Positions 43,042 to 55,228 of a DNA stretch of 64,000 nt are shown here, one piece after another. The DNA comes from Cryptomeria japonica (taxonomy: Eukaryota > Streptophyta > Pinopsida > Cupressales > Cupressaceae). Where the stretch lies: assembly GCF_030272615.1 (NCBI RefSeq), contig NC_081408.1:762904673-762968672 (forward strand). Reading direction: 5' to 3'. A program made the translations under genes and the position numbers. Under the pieces are notes generated by a model. It was not told where the DNA came from and searched no databases. It saw only the letters and a list, made by a program, of their open reading frames with translations. Each line of letters starts with the position of its first letter. The first letter of the stretch is position 1.

Positions 43042-43680
43042 GTTGGTTTAGGTTACAAAAACATCAAAGATCAAGAGTTTGGTTTGATTAAACATCAAAA
43101 CGAAACCAAAATCCAAAAACATTAACACCAAGGCATAGACTGAAAATTGTCCAATTAAATCACAGAGATAATCAACACCAAACTATCATATCACTAGGCC
43201 ACAAAAGTTCCTTACACGGGAAAAATCACAAGGGTATCATCGATAACACTTACACGTCAACTTACTATAACAAAACCTCTTGAAGAGAAATGATGAGTAT
43301 TGACATAGCAATCAAATTCAAACATACAATACAATTTTATTTCCTAAAGCCATAAACTCATTTAATAAACCATTGAAAACATAAAGCACAACCATTTCCC
43401 TTAATAACATTATTCCAATCAGTTTACCAAATAGATCATATAAGTTCCGAAAATCATTCATCCCCTCAAATGCAAATACACCAAATCAATTTTATTTTTT
43501 AAATTACATTTTCAAACATGTGTTAATCTAAATAAATTTATTTTTATCAAAATATATCCTATATAGATCAATTATATCCACCATTACCAAAATATAATTA
43601 TATTTAACAAAATATAACTATATTTATCAAAATATAATTACATTAATCAAAACATAATTGTATAGATCAAAATAGAATCA
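43042..43680. other. AT-rich spacer
   Basis: Contains several short repeats of TATCAAAATATAATTATAT at 43545-43675. No gene seen. Confidence 0.5.
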
Positions 43681-43774
43681 TACATACATACATTCATGCA
43701 TGCATGCATACATACATACATACATACATACATACATACATACATACATACATACATACATACATACATACATA
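43681..43774. repeat. (CATA)n tetranucleotide microsatellite
   Basis: About 23 units of CATA, with a short CATG interruption (CATTCATGCATGCATG) near 43690-43706. Confidence 0.95.
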
Positions 43775-43808
43775 AAAACCCTAGTTCACTGCTCTATGGA
43801 GTAATCAT

Positions 43809-43888
43809 CCCACAACCGTGGAAAGAGGCCCACGACGTGGGTGCTCCCCACAGGTGTGGTCTCCCACGGTGTGGGTGAAGCCCCACAC
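43809..43888. repeat. Cluster of CCCAC...GTGGG palindromes
   Basis: Four short stem modules follow each other: CCACAACCGTGG (about 43809), CCCACGACGTGGG (43829-43841), CCACAGGTGTGG (about 43848) and CCCACGGTGTGGG (43863-43875), then CCCCACACC. The second includes an ACGTGG core. GC-rich in an AT-rich region. Confidence 0.8.
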
Positions 43889-45340
43889 CAATAGAATAAA
43901 GTTTTTAATTTTGTTATAACTATATTTTTTAAAACAAGACAAACAAAATTTAAATAAATGAATTTAGATAGAAAAACCCCAATTTAAAAATAATTTCCAG
44001 AATTTTTTTAAAAGGAATTGACTAAAACACATAATTTATTTCACAATGAAAATTTGAAACTTGACTCAAATTTAACAAAACCCCAACCCAAAATCTAAAA
44101 GATTGAAAACTTCGTTTTCAAAACCAATATTTACATTGAGGATTTTCAATTGAAAACGATTTCCAGAAAGCCCATAATCACAATGTTCTAAATAATTTTA
44201 TTTTTTTTAGCAAAAGAAGATTTTCAACACAACCTTCAATCAACAATTTTGTTTTCTTAAAAAAACAAAACATAAAATAATGTTCTTTCCAAAGTTATCA
44301 CAAAATAAGGGGTTTTAAACCCCTACCTTGAACACAATCCTGGAAATGGACATGGAAGCGAAAATCCAGTCCCGACCACAAAGGTACCCCAATCAGCAAA
44401 CCAAAGCCTCTGCAAGAACAAAACCCCTCCCAAGATCTTCTTCCCAAAAATCCAAAAAAGAAACAACGACCCATATTCTAGAAAATTTCTAGAATATAAA
44501 AGGGTTTCCCAAAATTCTTTCCGGGAAATGGAAACTCCCAAACACATATGCATACACAGAAGTTCAAAAATTAACTTTCTAAAAATAAATTTCATAAAAT
44601 TTATTTCAAATTCATTAAATTAATTTAATAATTGAATTTATTCACACCTATAAAATAACAACTTAATTTACTAATTAATAAAGCTTTAATTTCAATTAAA
44701 TTAATAAGAACATAAATTATATATATATGATAATTAAATATCAAAGTTACATAATGCAACATGTATACATATATATAACTATATGAATATTTATTTTATT
44801 TAATACACACAAGTAAATGTATTAAATAAACTTTATTACAATTATGAATAAAACCTTAAGATAAAAGTTATAATTAAATTCTACCAAGACTTTACAACAA
44901 ATAAACCCTTACACATAACAATGCAGATCCAAACACAACATACCTAGGATATCAGATAATTGCCTATGTGGCATTCCGATAAGGTTGACAAATGACAACA
45001 GACTATGCTCTAAAATCGAGCAAGGCTAAGGGTAACACTGACGGGCCTTATGACTATCTTCACAACTTCCATCGGAATAATATAGGCATGGTCAGACCTG
45101 TGAAGCCACGTGGAGTCGATGCCTTGTACCTGCAACCCACTTCACCGAGAAAACACACATACATTTATCCAACATTTACTGGCACACTAGTGGAGGAGAG
45201 TCGTGACATTCTATGTCTCTTTGAAGTGAGTGATAGAAGATCATCCCCTCGCACCCCATACAGACTCATACACACACATGAAAATGAACGCATGATATAT
45301 CTCATACATAAAGTAAATATGTTAGTCCATGGTCAATACA
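43889..45340. other. AT-rich spacer with a possible promoter-like site
   Basis: No ORF with a recognisable product and no LTR ends identified. Contains the heat-shock-element-like and TATA-like motifs listed separately, A/T-rich tracts at 44590-44890, and a moderately GC-rich stretch at 44990-45250 without a known domain. Confidence 0.5.
44476..44501 (+). promoter_or_regulatory. Heat-shock-element-like repeat next to a TATA motif
   Basis: TTCTAGAA occurs twice (44476-44483 and 44487-44494), separated by AAT and followed directly by TATAAAA (44495-44501). It is close to the nTTCnnGAAn array of heat-shock elements, but the spacer between modules is one base too long, and chance occurrence in AT-rich DNA is possible. 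No gene follows. Confidence 0.3.
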
Positions 45341-45344
45341 TAAG

Positions 45345-45667
45345 CATTAAATATGTATGTATGTATGTGTATGTGTATGTGTAAGTGTATGTATGTACAT
45401 ATATATATGTTTGTGTGTGTGTATATATATATGCATATATATACATACACACATATATTTGTGTGTGTTTACATACACACATATGTGTGTGTTTGCATAC
45501 ACACACACATATGTGTGTGTGTGTATATGTATATGTGTGCGTGCGTGCGTGCGTGCGCGTATATGTATGTATATGTGTGAGTGCGTGTACATACATACAT
45601 ACATACATACATAGAGATATGTGTGTGTGTGTGTATACACATATACATATATACATATATACATATG

Positions 45668-45708
<41 letters not shown>

Positions 45709-45768
45709 GTGTGTGTGTGGAAACACACATACACATACACATACACATACATACAAATACACACACAC

Positions 45769-45841
<73 letters not shown>

Positions 45842-45873
45842 TGCACATGCACATACACATACACATACACAAG
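45345..45873. repeat. 530-bp compound microsatellite of alternating purine-pyrimidine
   Basis: Successive blocks: GTATGT, GTGTAT, TA, CACATA/TATGTG, GTGC, CATA, GTGT, TATACATA, a long TA run (about 45676-45705), GTGT, then ACATAC hexamers at 45725-45870. It is open in all six frames, and those ORFs are artefacts. Confidence 0.95.
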
Positions 45874-46615
45874 AGGTAATAATTAGGTATAGCATCCAAC
45901 TCTCCTTTGTGACTAAAGTTAGATCTTATTGATTATTCTCCTCTAATGAAAATTGGAAATAGTCATTAAATAAGTTCTTGGTCTGCATTTCTAGACCAAG
46001 ACTTCCATTTCCACCATTTCATTTTGGTGTACCTATTATGTTGCACCTTGCCATGTGACACTAGTAGATCCCCTCTTGGGAGCTCAATGTCATTCGCAGT
46101 GGTACAATTTCATTTGCAATCATACTTGGCTAGCAACATAATAGTCTAATTTATCTTGTCTCCATGATGGGGGACAAGAAGAGTTTTCAAAATTCCTCCT
46201 TAAGGATCCACTGTCCCTTTATTGAGTTGTATCTTTCCTAAGGCTATCCTTTCTTGCATAGAATTGTTTGTCCTTCATGAGGATCTTAGCCTTGCTTGGA
46301 GGTTTGTATCCTTGATCAAGACCTCTTCCTTGTGTCCTTGTTCACAAAAAATGGTCTATATCTGCAAGATATGGTCCCAAAAATGTAAACAAGAAGATCT
46401 AAATCCAATAGCCTATAGCAAAAAATAAGAGCAAAATCTAGACATAAGAGTAGCACCATTGGATTGGCCTTAGAAGTATATTTTTGGCGATCTATCGTTT
46501 TTATACAATTTTGAGCTTGTATGCAAAATTAAGGCCAAAACATAGAATGTAGGTCAAAATACAAGAGGAGGGCTTGGAAGGGCCTAGGTGGAAAACTATA
46601 TCAAAGAGGTCTCAT
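45874..46615. other. Spacer of unknown origin
   Basis: No recognisable gene or element end. The boundary to the Copia-3 LTR homology is at about 46616, where TCTCTATTGCTATATCGC begins to match 54412. Confidence 0.5.
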
Positions 46616-48500
46616 CTCTCTCTATTGCTATATCGCAAACCATATGGTTTACCTTGGAGGTCATCCCGTGAAATAGCGATAACACAATTACCTTTCACCA
46701 CACAGTCTCTATCATTTTTCGCTATTTCACAAAGAGCCTTGGTCAACCACAAGTCTAATCAGTGAAACCATGAAAACTCCATTAAGATAGGTCAACAGAA
46801 AATGTTGACCACAAAATTGCAAAAAAGATGCCAGTGTCAACCGTTGTCGCTAAGACATATACTATCCAATAAGATAAGAAAAAGGGTCATGTCGATAGTG
46901 CAAGTTACCTCAAAATGAAATTGTAGACACCTAAAAATGGTCAACACTTGCGGAATCATACTTTAACATTTACGCATTGCCTTATTTTAGGGTTTTTGCA
47001 TCGCATTAACATTTCTCCTATGTCACGCATTTGGTCTTTATCATTTGCAAGCATCGAGTCCTTCTTCTGTATTCTTCAGTTGTCTCGCTTTTGAAATTGG
47101 TCTTGTTGACAACAATCTTCAGTCATGATTTTGGTCAATCTTATCCTATCGCATCAATGTGCGTGCTAATTTGTCATCATTTTGGACATCGTCAATCCTA
47201 ATTAGGGTTTTGTCCTCTTGTCAATCTTGTCGTTTTGCGTTATCATTTTCAATCTTGTCATTTTGCGTTCAATTTGTCATCGGTCGTCGTCCTTCTCAAT
47301 CGTGTCAATTTGGATCAATTTGTCATTATTCCTCGTAAATTGGCACATTTATCAATCAAATCATTTATCAATTCAAAATCATGATCGAATCGACATCAAA
47401 TCAATTTTATATCAAGACCTAATTGTCGTCCTTGCATTTCTAATTTATCTTCTAGGGTTTTATGATTTATTCATTTAACCTTGTTTGTCATTTTCTCTCC
47501 ATTCTCCCTCTAGGTTAAATAATTTATTTATTTATCCTAAGTCTTCTTGTCACAATTAAATGTTTATTTAATTGGCTAATTAATTCCTCCTATTTTTGTA
47601 AATTAATTAATGAATGAGAAATTATTAATTAATTTGCCTAATTTGCATCAATTTCTAATTCCTAATTTCCACATCATTTCTAATTTTCTAATTTCCTAAT
47701 TTCCTAATTTTCCTAATTCCTAATTTCCACCTATTTTCTAATTTGTCAAATTCAATTTCCACCTAATTAATTTTTCTCTAGTTCTCCCTATTTTTGTGCT
47801 TCGGTGGAAGCATGAATTTCTCATGCGTCATACTATTGGCATAGCAAGATGTCATAGGCTTTTAGTCTTCTAACCTTTGCATTGGCAATATGTCATAATT
47901 CATGACATAGGAGGTGTCATAACCTTCTTCCTTCAACTCAATTTTCCCATTTTGAAATCAATTGCCTCTAATATCAATTTCATGCTAATCTTGTCTTTTC
48001 TCCAATTTATCTATAAATTGGATGAATTTCTTCAATCAAGACTAATCACTTTGCCGAATTAATCACACTTCGAGTATTCTTGCGCTACTATCTTGTCTAC
48101 TTGCTTTCATCTCATGTGTATGCACTAGTAGGTGAGATCCACAACAAAGCTATTTGAAGAAGAAAGAAGGACAATGGAGCCACATGAAGGAGACATTCAA
48201 GTCTGCATTTGGTTTGCTTAAGTTTTCAATCTTGAATATCTTGTTTTCATATCTCTATTGGATGTAATTAGGATTGATCATTGCATTTGAGCTTTTGTGA
48301 TTGAGCTATGACTAATATTGAATTGCTTGTGATGATTTCCGATTTCCTATGCTACAAAATCATTTCGCTAATATAATTACCCTGTCATTACCGAAATCTC
48401 TACAATGCATGAATACAACATTTTGGGCACATATGCAATCCATTTCCTTCTGCAACTCATATGTAACCCTAGTTGACATCAACGAAAACATTTGCCAACA
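46616..48500 (-). repeat. Copia-3 3' LTR, truncated and interrupted
   Basis: 46616-46921 and 48357-48500 match 54412-55228 of the 5' LTR. Between them lies the solo Gypsy LTR. The start on the minus strand (48500) is TGTTGGCAAATG, directly after the PPT. The distal 1.67 kb of the LTR (matching 52738-54411) is missing, and about 330 bp between two GGTCAACCAAAA-type repeats of the 5' copy are absent here. Confidence 0.8.
46922..48356 (+). mobile_element. Solo Gypsy LTR inside the Copia-3 3' LTR
   Basis: 1435 bp, from TGTAGACACCTAAAA to TATGCTACA. The first 15 bases equal those of the Gypsy-2 LTR start. Flanked by GAAAT (46917-46921) and AAAT (48357-48360), a duplication of 4-5 bp. Continuity of the Copia LTR across it is shown by alignment with 55085-55105. 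No internal coding. Confidence 0.8.
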
Positions 48501-48501
48501 A

Positions 48502-50562
48502 TCTCCCCCTTTGGCATTGATGTCAACACTCAATCCATTCTCCCTCTTTGACAACAATAGAAAAGGGCATGATTTCTCTCTCCCCCTGTGATAATACCGA
48601 TTTCACTCCATCAGAGAATCAAATAAACTGATATTCTGTTGGAAACGTGCATTCCCCTATGACACTGTAGAGATGAGCAAGATGAACCACTATTACAATA
48701 TAAAAGCAATGTCAATACTGCTTAAGAAAATTCAGATATCCCCCTCAGACTATAATCCTGGGCATATTTGCATTCTTTTCCCAATTGAAGACATTCCTTC
48801 TATCATATCACTCTGAGTTATCATTCTCCCCCTCAGACGTTACTTCTCTGCTAGAAACGTTCAACCTGTGATAAATATGCATTGTTTAACTAAAACACGT
48901 CACCCCCTTCGATTCATCTGTTGTGACTGTGTATATTCATTTTGATGACCATGTAATCTATAGTTGTGACAATTCATATGCATTTGGTCAACTTGCATGA
49001 GACTGAGATACTACTCTTCTCTCTTAAACTCGTCAAATGTGTTGGTGCATGTACATTTCATTAACCATGTATAGAAAAGATTTGTCTCCCCCTGAAAACA
49101 AGAATTTGGTTTAAGAATATAGGTTGTGAATCACTAAGCTCCCCCTGAACCACAGACCTCTATGCCTAATCTTCTCATCTACATAACTTTCATCTTCCCT
49201 CTTTCATGCCTGTCCTCTGATACCAACACTTGGGCTGATACAAAGTTTGCACTTTATGACTACCGTGATTTGAACTTCACTGCCCCCTTTAAAAAAAAAA
49301 ATGATCGTTATAGACTGCTCTCATCTCCTTTGTCTTCTTGAGTCATATTGCAAAGTCCATTTGAAACTTAAATCCTTGTCCATACTGTGAGAACCTAGGA
49401 AGACTATGGCTTTCATGTTATTCTCTTCATACTATTGCATTGACTTATTTTGAATAGTAAAAAGGTATCACTTCATTTTCACCACATGTTCTAGGCTGTC
49501 ATGTTGCTATCATGAGCTAATATGGACCTTGGATAAGGTCCCATATGCTAAATCAGCAAATATGAATATTTCATACCATAATATTCAAGTTTGATGAGTG
49601 ATGACGTCACATAGTCACAATTTATCATAGAAGAGCTTATCTTTGTTTATGATTGTATTTTACATATTCTATTCATAGTCATAAATCAACACCTTATAAG
49701 ATAATCACCACTCATTATAGCTTGCATTCAGATTTGATTCCTTGTCTATCTTTGCAACTCATTCATCACTATTTTCTTTGTCCTTTATGCTGGATGGATA
49801 AATCCATTCTCTTACAGTCTCTGTTCTTGTAAGCACATAGCACAACATCAATTATGTTCCATACGTAAATGTTATTTGTAAGCACATTGTCCTTTAGGCT
49901 TTAACATTTACTTGAAAATCAAATCCATCTTAGCTGATTCAACTCCTCTTATGTTGCAGTTATATAACATCCTCATTATCCTCATGTGGTCATATCAATC
50001 ATTCCACTTTTATGCTTCACCATAACTATCATTTCATTGGTTCAATGAATTATATCCTATCTTTTTGAAATATAGCATTTGTCATGAAGATCTATGTGGC
50101 TCATATAACATGTATAATCCCTTCAAGCCTAAACTCTAATCAGTGATATAGATTGGTCTATTCACTAGAGAGCTCTGATGTTAAACATTTGTTTACTATG
50201 ACTCGTCTATAATTTTTCTACATAGACAATTTTAAGCAACGAGAATAATCTACAATCTAGTGTTCAACAGTTGCAGCATTATACATCCTCATATATGATA
50301 GTGTGCACCCACAATCACATGTCCTTTCATAGTGATATTTATATCAACAATGTGTAAGATTGACATGCTACCAAGTAATAAACTTCTTCACTAAAACAAC
50401 TATAGCAGATATGCACAATCTTAACCAGTTCTATCTCAATTGTAATAAACATATAAAACATTTGTTCTAATCAGCTTCTCTTTCATTACTTCTCATCTCT
50501 TTGAACCACTTGTTCTTCCTGAAATTAGGGGGTGATAGGTATTATCATACTGAGCTCCCCCT
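48502..50562 (-). promoter_or_regulatory. Copia-3 polypurine tract and upstream PPT-like copies
   Basis: The functional PPT AAAGGGGGAG (minus strand, 48503-48512) is two bases from the LTR. Further AGGGGGAG or GAGGGGGA copies on the minus strand lie at 48580-48587, 48739-48746, 48826-48834, 49086-49093, 49139-49146 and 50555-50562. The rest of this 2-kb stretch shows no coding sequence. Confidence 0.8.
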
Positions 50563-50578
50563 AAGGTCATGCTTCTCC

Positions 50579-52663
50579 TCAAGGTTTAGGAGATGTCATA
50601 TGTGCATGGAATGTATCATGTTGGGTCACTGAATCATTCATTTTGGTTTTCTCATTATTTGTATTTTGTTTCATTCTCAAAACTTTCTTCATCTCCTTCC
50701 TTTTCTTCATTGCAACATCTATCATCTTCTTTGGTTTGACTATTTTTTTTCTACAATATCTTGCAATGTGACCAAAGTAGTTGCAAGTGTAGCATACCAT
50801 GTTCATACCAAACTGAGGAGTAGAGAGGTTTCTATTGAACTGACTTGTTCTCCTTTTCCAATCCATACCTATGTGACCAGTTGGTGGATCAAATGAATTT
50901 CTAGACCATACATGAATACTTTTGTTCTTGTTCCATGTAAGTCTTTGTATTACATAAGTTCTATCTACTCTTTCAAGCTGACTATGATTGTTATGTCTTA
51001 CATTTTTGTTGAAAGAGGACGTGTAGGGGTTGCCATATGACTGAAATGATTTTCTTTTACATTCATGGTTCTTATGACCAACTTTGTTACAATTATAATG
51101 TGCAACATTCCTATCTCTTAGAAAACCAAGAACATCATTACTCTCATAACTTGAAACAGATCTATGCATAAGTCTACAACTAGAAAATGTATGTCCCTAT
51201 GCATTACATCTTTGACAAACTACATTTTTATTTTCAGAGAAAGCAACTTGACCTTTCCTAGACTCATTTCTACACTCACTTGCTTTATGATAATATCCTT
51301 TGCATGAATGACAAAAACAAAGAGATTGTATCTTATAGAATGATTTAGTTGAATAGGTGGAGGTTTTGTGGACTTGTTTGCTCTATTCCTTCTTCCTTTG
51401 TTGCTGATCTCGAGTTGTTCAGTTGCAACAATCACATGTTCTGATTTCCTCCTGTTCTCAGTCTTGTGAGAAACAACATATTTTGATCTTCTATATATCC
51501 TTCTTAGGTTCTTAATTCTGATGAAGCCATCTTAATTCAGCTTGCCTTTTCCTTTTGAATCAGTATTATTCTTCCTTGTAGCAGCAACTTGTGTCTTTAT
51601 ACTTTTAACGGTAGCAGTTAAATCAATCTTTTTCCTTGGAGCATTCTTCACTGTAAAGGTTTGCCCATTACAATTATCCTTTGAAGATACAAATTGTATG
51701 TCCTTCTTTGATGAATTTATGCCGGTGGAAAATTGACCAATCTCATATCCTAAAGCCATTTATTCCTTTGAGTGTTTTTGTTTCTTCAACATATCTTCGA
51801 ATGCATTGGTGTTGCCCTCTTACTTTATTTTTATCTTAAGATCATCCTTACACTTCTCAAGTTCATTTCTAAGGTTCACAACTTATTGCTATAACTCTTG
51901 ACACACTTTTTCTTTGGCATCCAAATCTGATTTTGTTACTTCATTTATCCCCTCGGCTTCTTCCAATTGTGTTTTTAGATTTGTAATATTTTGTTCTAAC
52001 TCTTCAAGGCATTTGTTTAGTTGGTCTTGTTCCTCAACAACAACATTCCTATACTTTTTGTTTTCCCTTTATCAACCTCTTGATCTCTTCAAGTGCACAT
52101 ACAAGTTCACCTTCAAGGTCTACCTCAACCTCAACTTCATATTCATCATCACTATCACAAAGATTTAAATTTTCATATTTAGATCTGCACTCTCTCCTTG
52201 ATGTATGCCCTTCATTTAGCTCCTCGTGTGCCATAAAGAGATGAGTTTTTTCTTCATCTCTACTGCTGCAACTAGCTGATCTAGGTTTATCATCTGCACA
52301 TTTTCTTGCTCCCTTATTCTTCTTCCTTCCACAATCTGATCCAATAGTACTAGGCTCTTCTCCATAGATTTTATTTAGCCTATTCTATATGTCCTTTGTA
52401 GACTTACACTTCTTGACCTTCAAAGACACTTCATCAGATAGCCCGCTGAGAATAACCTTCTTAACTTCAACATTGCATTCATATTCTCTTTTAGCATTAT
52501 GGTCAATTGGAGGACTAGCAGGGACAAAGTATCCATTCTTAACAGACATCCATACATCATAGCCTAAGGAGGACAAGTAGACTTCCACTATTGAGCTCCA
52601 AATGACATATTTTATGCCATCAAACATTGGTACACCAGCAGAGGATGACTCATACATCACCAT
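50579..52663 (-). pseudogene. Copia-3 Gag
   Basis: ATG at 52663 (MVMYESSSAGVPMFDG), in the same context as in Copia-1. The Gag region IWSSIVEVYLSSLGYDVWMS and VILSGLSDEVSLKVKKCKST (to 52385) runs into a part with SIGSDCG-type and DEEKTHLFMAHEEL sequence (about 52330-52225); the middle of the usual Gag domain is missing. A Glu-rich coiled-coil region (DSDDEYEVEVEVDLEGELV) follows. Four zinc-knuckle motifs: CHSCKGYYHKASEC (about 51310), CQRCNA-stop-GHTFSSC (about 51225), YNCNKVGHKNHEC (about 51090) and CYTCNYFGHIARYC (about 50795). Stop near 50579. Several frame changes show it is dead. Confidence 0.85.
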
Positions 52664-52723
52664 TGTGTTCACATACCAGAATCTACCCAAGCTAGAGAAA
52701 GCTTATCTAACTAGGAACCTAGG

Positions 52724-52735
52724 GATCTTATACCA
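52724..52735 (-). promoter_or_regulatory. Copia-3 primer binding site, mutated
   Basis: The minus strand reads TGGTATAAGATC, two mismatches from TGGTATCAGAGC, with the same AT spacer to the LTR as in Copia-1. Confidence 0.85.
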
Positions 52736-52737
52736 AT

Positions 52738-55228
52738 TGAAGGAACACAATAGGTCACTGAGAGGGGGGTTGAATCAGTGTTAATTAAAAATTAAAAAAA
52801 AAAAATTTAATTGTGCCAACACTAACAAGCTAAGAGATTAAAAGAACATGCACACAAGAGTAAACCACATGACACATGATATACGAGGAAAACCCATTAT
52901 GGGAAAAACCTCGGTAAGAAAAGTTGTTGGAGTCTACGACTCCAATCCAACCTCACAATGAAAAATTGATTACAACATTTATGGGCACCAACTCAAAGGA
53001 GCACCAACCCCTGAAGTTTATGAGCACCTACTCAAAGGAGCACCTACCCCTGCTCTAAGCACCCATGCAAGGAAATACAATGAATTAATGGATAAAAATA
53101 ATACAATAAAAATCCTTGTTACAAATGAGTTTTGTAACACCTTAGCACATAGTTCTCATGCACTCACAACTTCTATCTTATGCTAATTCTTCAATGTCTT
53201 TCCTCTATCTTTTGATCTTTGCAACTCAATGGAATTTGTTACTTAATATATTCAATTTATCTCTTTGCTTGTCTTCTCTCTTGTCCTTCACAATCACCTC
53301 TCTCTTTTTATACTCTACTTTGTCTTCTTTTCTTTCTTTTCTTTCTTTTCTACTCATCTATCTTCAAAATACACTCTTCTCTGCTCTATTGCTCTATCTT
53401 ATTCTCTGCAACTCACACCCTCTTTGTCTTCTACGATATTTTCTTCTTTGCTACACCACTGATCAATTCTAGCTCTCTACACTCCATCTCAAGGACAAAA
53501 TCACACCCCTTTTTTGTTATATGCTTAATTATTTTTCTCTCTACTAGTTTTTCTTTGCCAACTAAGCTTCATCCTTTTCTGTTTGGCATACACCTCATAC
53601 ACTTTGCCAGCTCAACACACCTAACCACTCGACATCACATCTGAAAATGTCTTCTCTTGATCATATTTCTCCAAAACAAGTTTTTCCCTTCAAAAGAATT
53701 CAATATTATCTTCTCGAGCATCCATAAAATCTTCCTCACAATTTGATTGGCCACCCTCATTAATTTCATCTCTTCCATTCTTGAATCGACCTTTGAGAGT
53801 AGATTACTACATTTAGTAACCTCTACCAGCTCTGTGTTTTTATGTCATGTCGGTTAGGGAAGTTCTGATATTCTCATGACAGTGGGATATGATTTACTGA
53901 ATATCTTTGGTACATTTTGAGCCGCACAACAGACTACAACATTTATTTCATTAAATGTTGCTACATTCTTCCTCGACATGCTTTGATTGGATTGAAAGCT
54001 ACCTCATTTATGTAGACCATCTCTGCAAGAAACACCTTCCTTCATCCAGACGAGCACATATTCATTTTGTATGCTCCACGTCCTTGACATCTTCATCTTT
54101 ATCATCTGCTCAACCCTTATCAAACTCCCCACGTGGACCTAGTAGCAATCTGACTGTATTGGTGGCATTAAAATCTTCCCAATTGGCCAAAACCTCCATT
54201 TGGGGTTTTATTGCTAAGACACTATGAAGTCACAATGAACTAAAACCCTTTTGTAGTTTTGCTGAACCCTTGACGATTTGTTTGATCAATCTTGCAAATC
54301 CGCGAAGCCAAAAGACCTTTTTGTTGTATCACTGGTGGCTTCCCTTGACTTGGTGGTCTTTTCTAGAAACAACGAAACCATTAGCTTCACCTCCCATGGT
54401 CACACCTTTCTCTATTGCTATATCGCAAACCACATGGTTTACCTTGGAGGTCATCTTGTAAAATAGCAATAACACAATTACCTTTCACCGCACGGTCTTT
54501 ATCATTTTTCACTATTTTGCAAAGAGCCTTGGTCAACCACAACTTTGACTCATGAAACCGCAGAAATTCCTTGCGGTAAAAATTTTCGCCGAATCGTAAG
54601 GAGCTAGGTCAACCAAAATGTTTGACCCATGAGCCAATGTAAAATTTGTCGATGTGATAGTTTCTATGTCACATTGACATTAGTATAACAATGAAGCCTG
54701 ATAGGACATAGAAGGGGTCTTAGCGAAAGAAGTTATGCTGAAAAGAAAAGTGGCATCACAAGAACAACTCATCGCCAAGGTAGGTGAATCAACTCCCGTC
54801 AGATGAGTACCTGTCGACTCATGGGAAAAGTAGGCCCCATATGAATAAATCACATTCTGAGCGAACAAATAAATTGTTGCCACATGGATACCTATGGACG
54901 CATAAGGGAAGTGGGCCCGACAGACATAATAGCATTTCGCAGTTTCACACAAGAGTAAGGTCAACCAAAAATATTAACCATGAAATGGCAAAAAAGATCC
55001 CAACGTTAACTGTTGTTGCTAAGACATATATCATTTGATAAGACAAGAAAATGGGTCTTGCCGATAGTGCAAGTTACCCTGAAATGAAACCGTTTTGCTA
55101 AGCCATTACCCTATCATGCTGAAATCTCTGCAACACATGAATACACCATTTTGGGCACATCTGCAATCCATTTCCTTTTGTAACTCATCTGCAATCCTAG
55201 TTGACATCAATGACAACATTTGCCAATA
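52738..55228 (-). repeat. Copia-3 5' LTR (2.49 kb)
   Basis: On the minus strand it starts TATTGGCAAATG at 55228 (TG changed to TA) and ends CCTTCA at 52738. Near its end it has the AAACCCATTATGGGAAAAACC block (about 52890) and two tandem GGTGCTCC units (52981-53051). ORFs at 53158-53644 are Ser/Leu/Phe-rich by-products of pyrimidine-rich LTR sequence. Confidence 0.85.

Larger units (their letters stand above)
46616..55228 (-). mobile_element. Copia-3: gag-only Copia/Sirevirus-like element, nested insertion in 3' LTR
   Basis: On the minus strand: a 2.49-kb 5' LTR, a degenerate PBS, a Gag gene like that of Copia-1, a 2-kb region with six spaced AGGGGGA tracts, the final PPT, and a 3' LTR that is truncated and split by a solo Gypsy LTR. 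No protease, integrase, RT or RNase H motif was seen between 48514 and 50579, so the element appears to have lost Pol and would depend on enzymes of relatives. Confidence 0.85.

Noticed and set aside
44992-45384. 130-codon plus-strand ORF (TTDYALKSSKAKGNTDG...)
   Set aside because: Reasonable composition but no recognised domain, it runs into the microsatellite, and there is no support from neighbours; left as spacer.
45345-45932. Long ORFs on both strands rich in Tyr, Ile, His, Thr, Cys and Val
   Set aside because: They are direct translations of TATG/CACA microsatellites, open in all frames, with no protein-like composition.
53158-53644. Overlapping Ser/Leu/Phe-rich plus-strand ORFs resembling membrane proteins
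   Set aside because: They lie inside the Copia-3 5' LTR, antisense to the element, in CT-rich sequence; the hydrophobicity comes from TCT/CTT runs.
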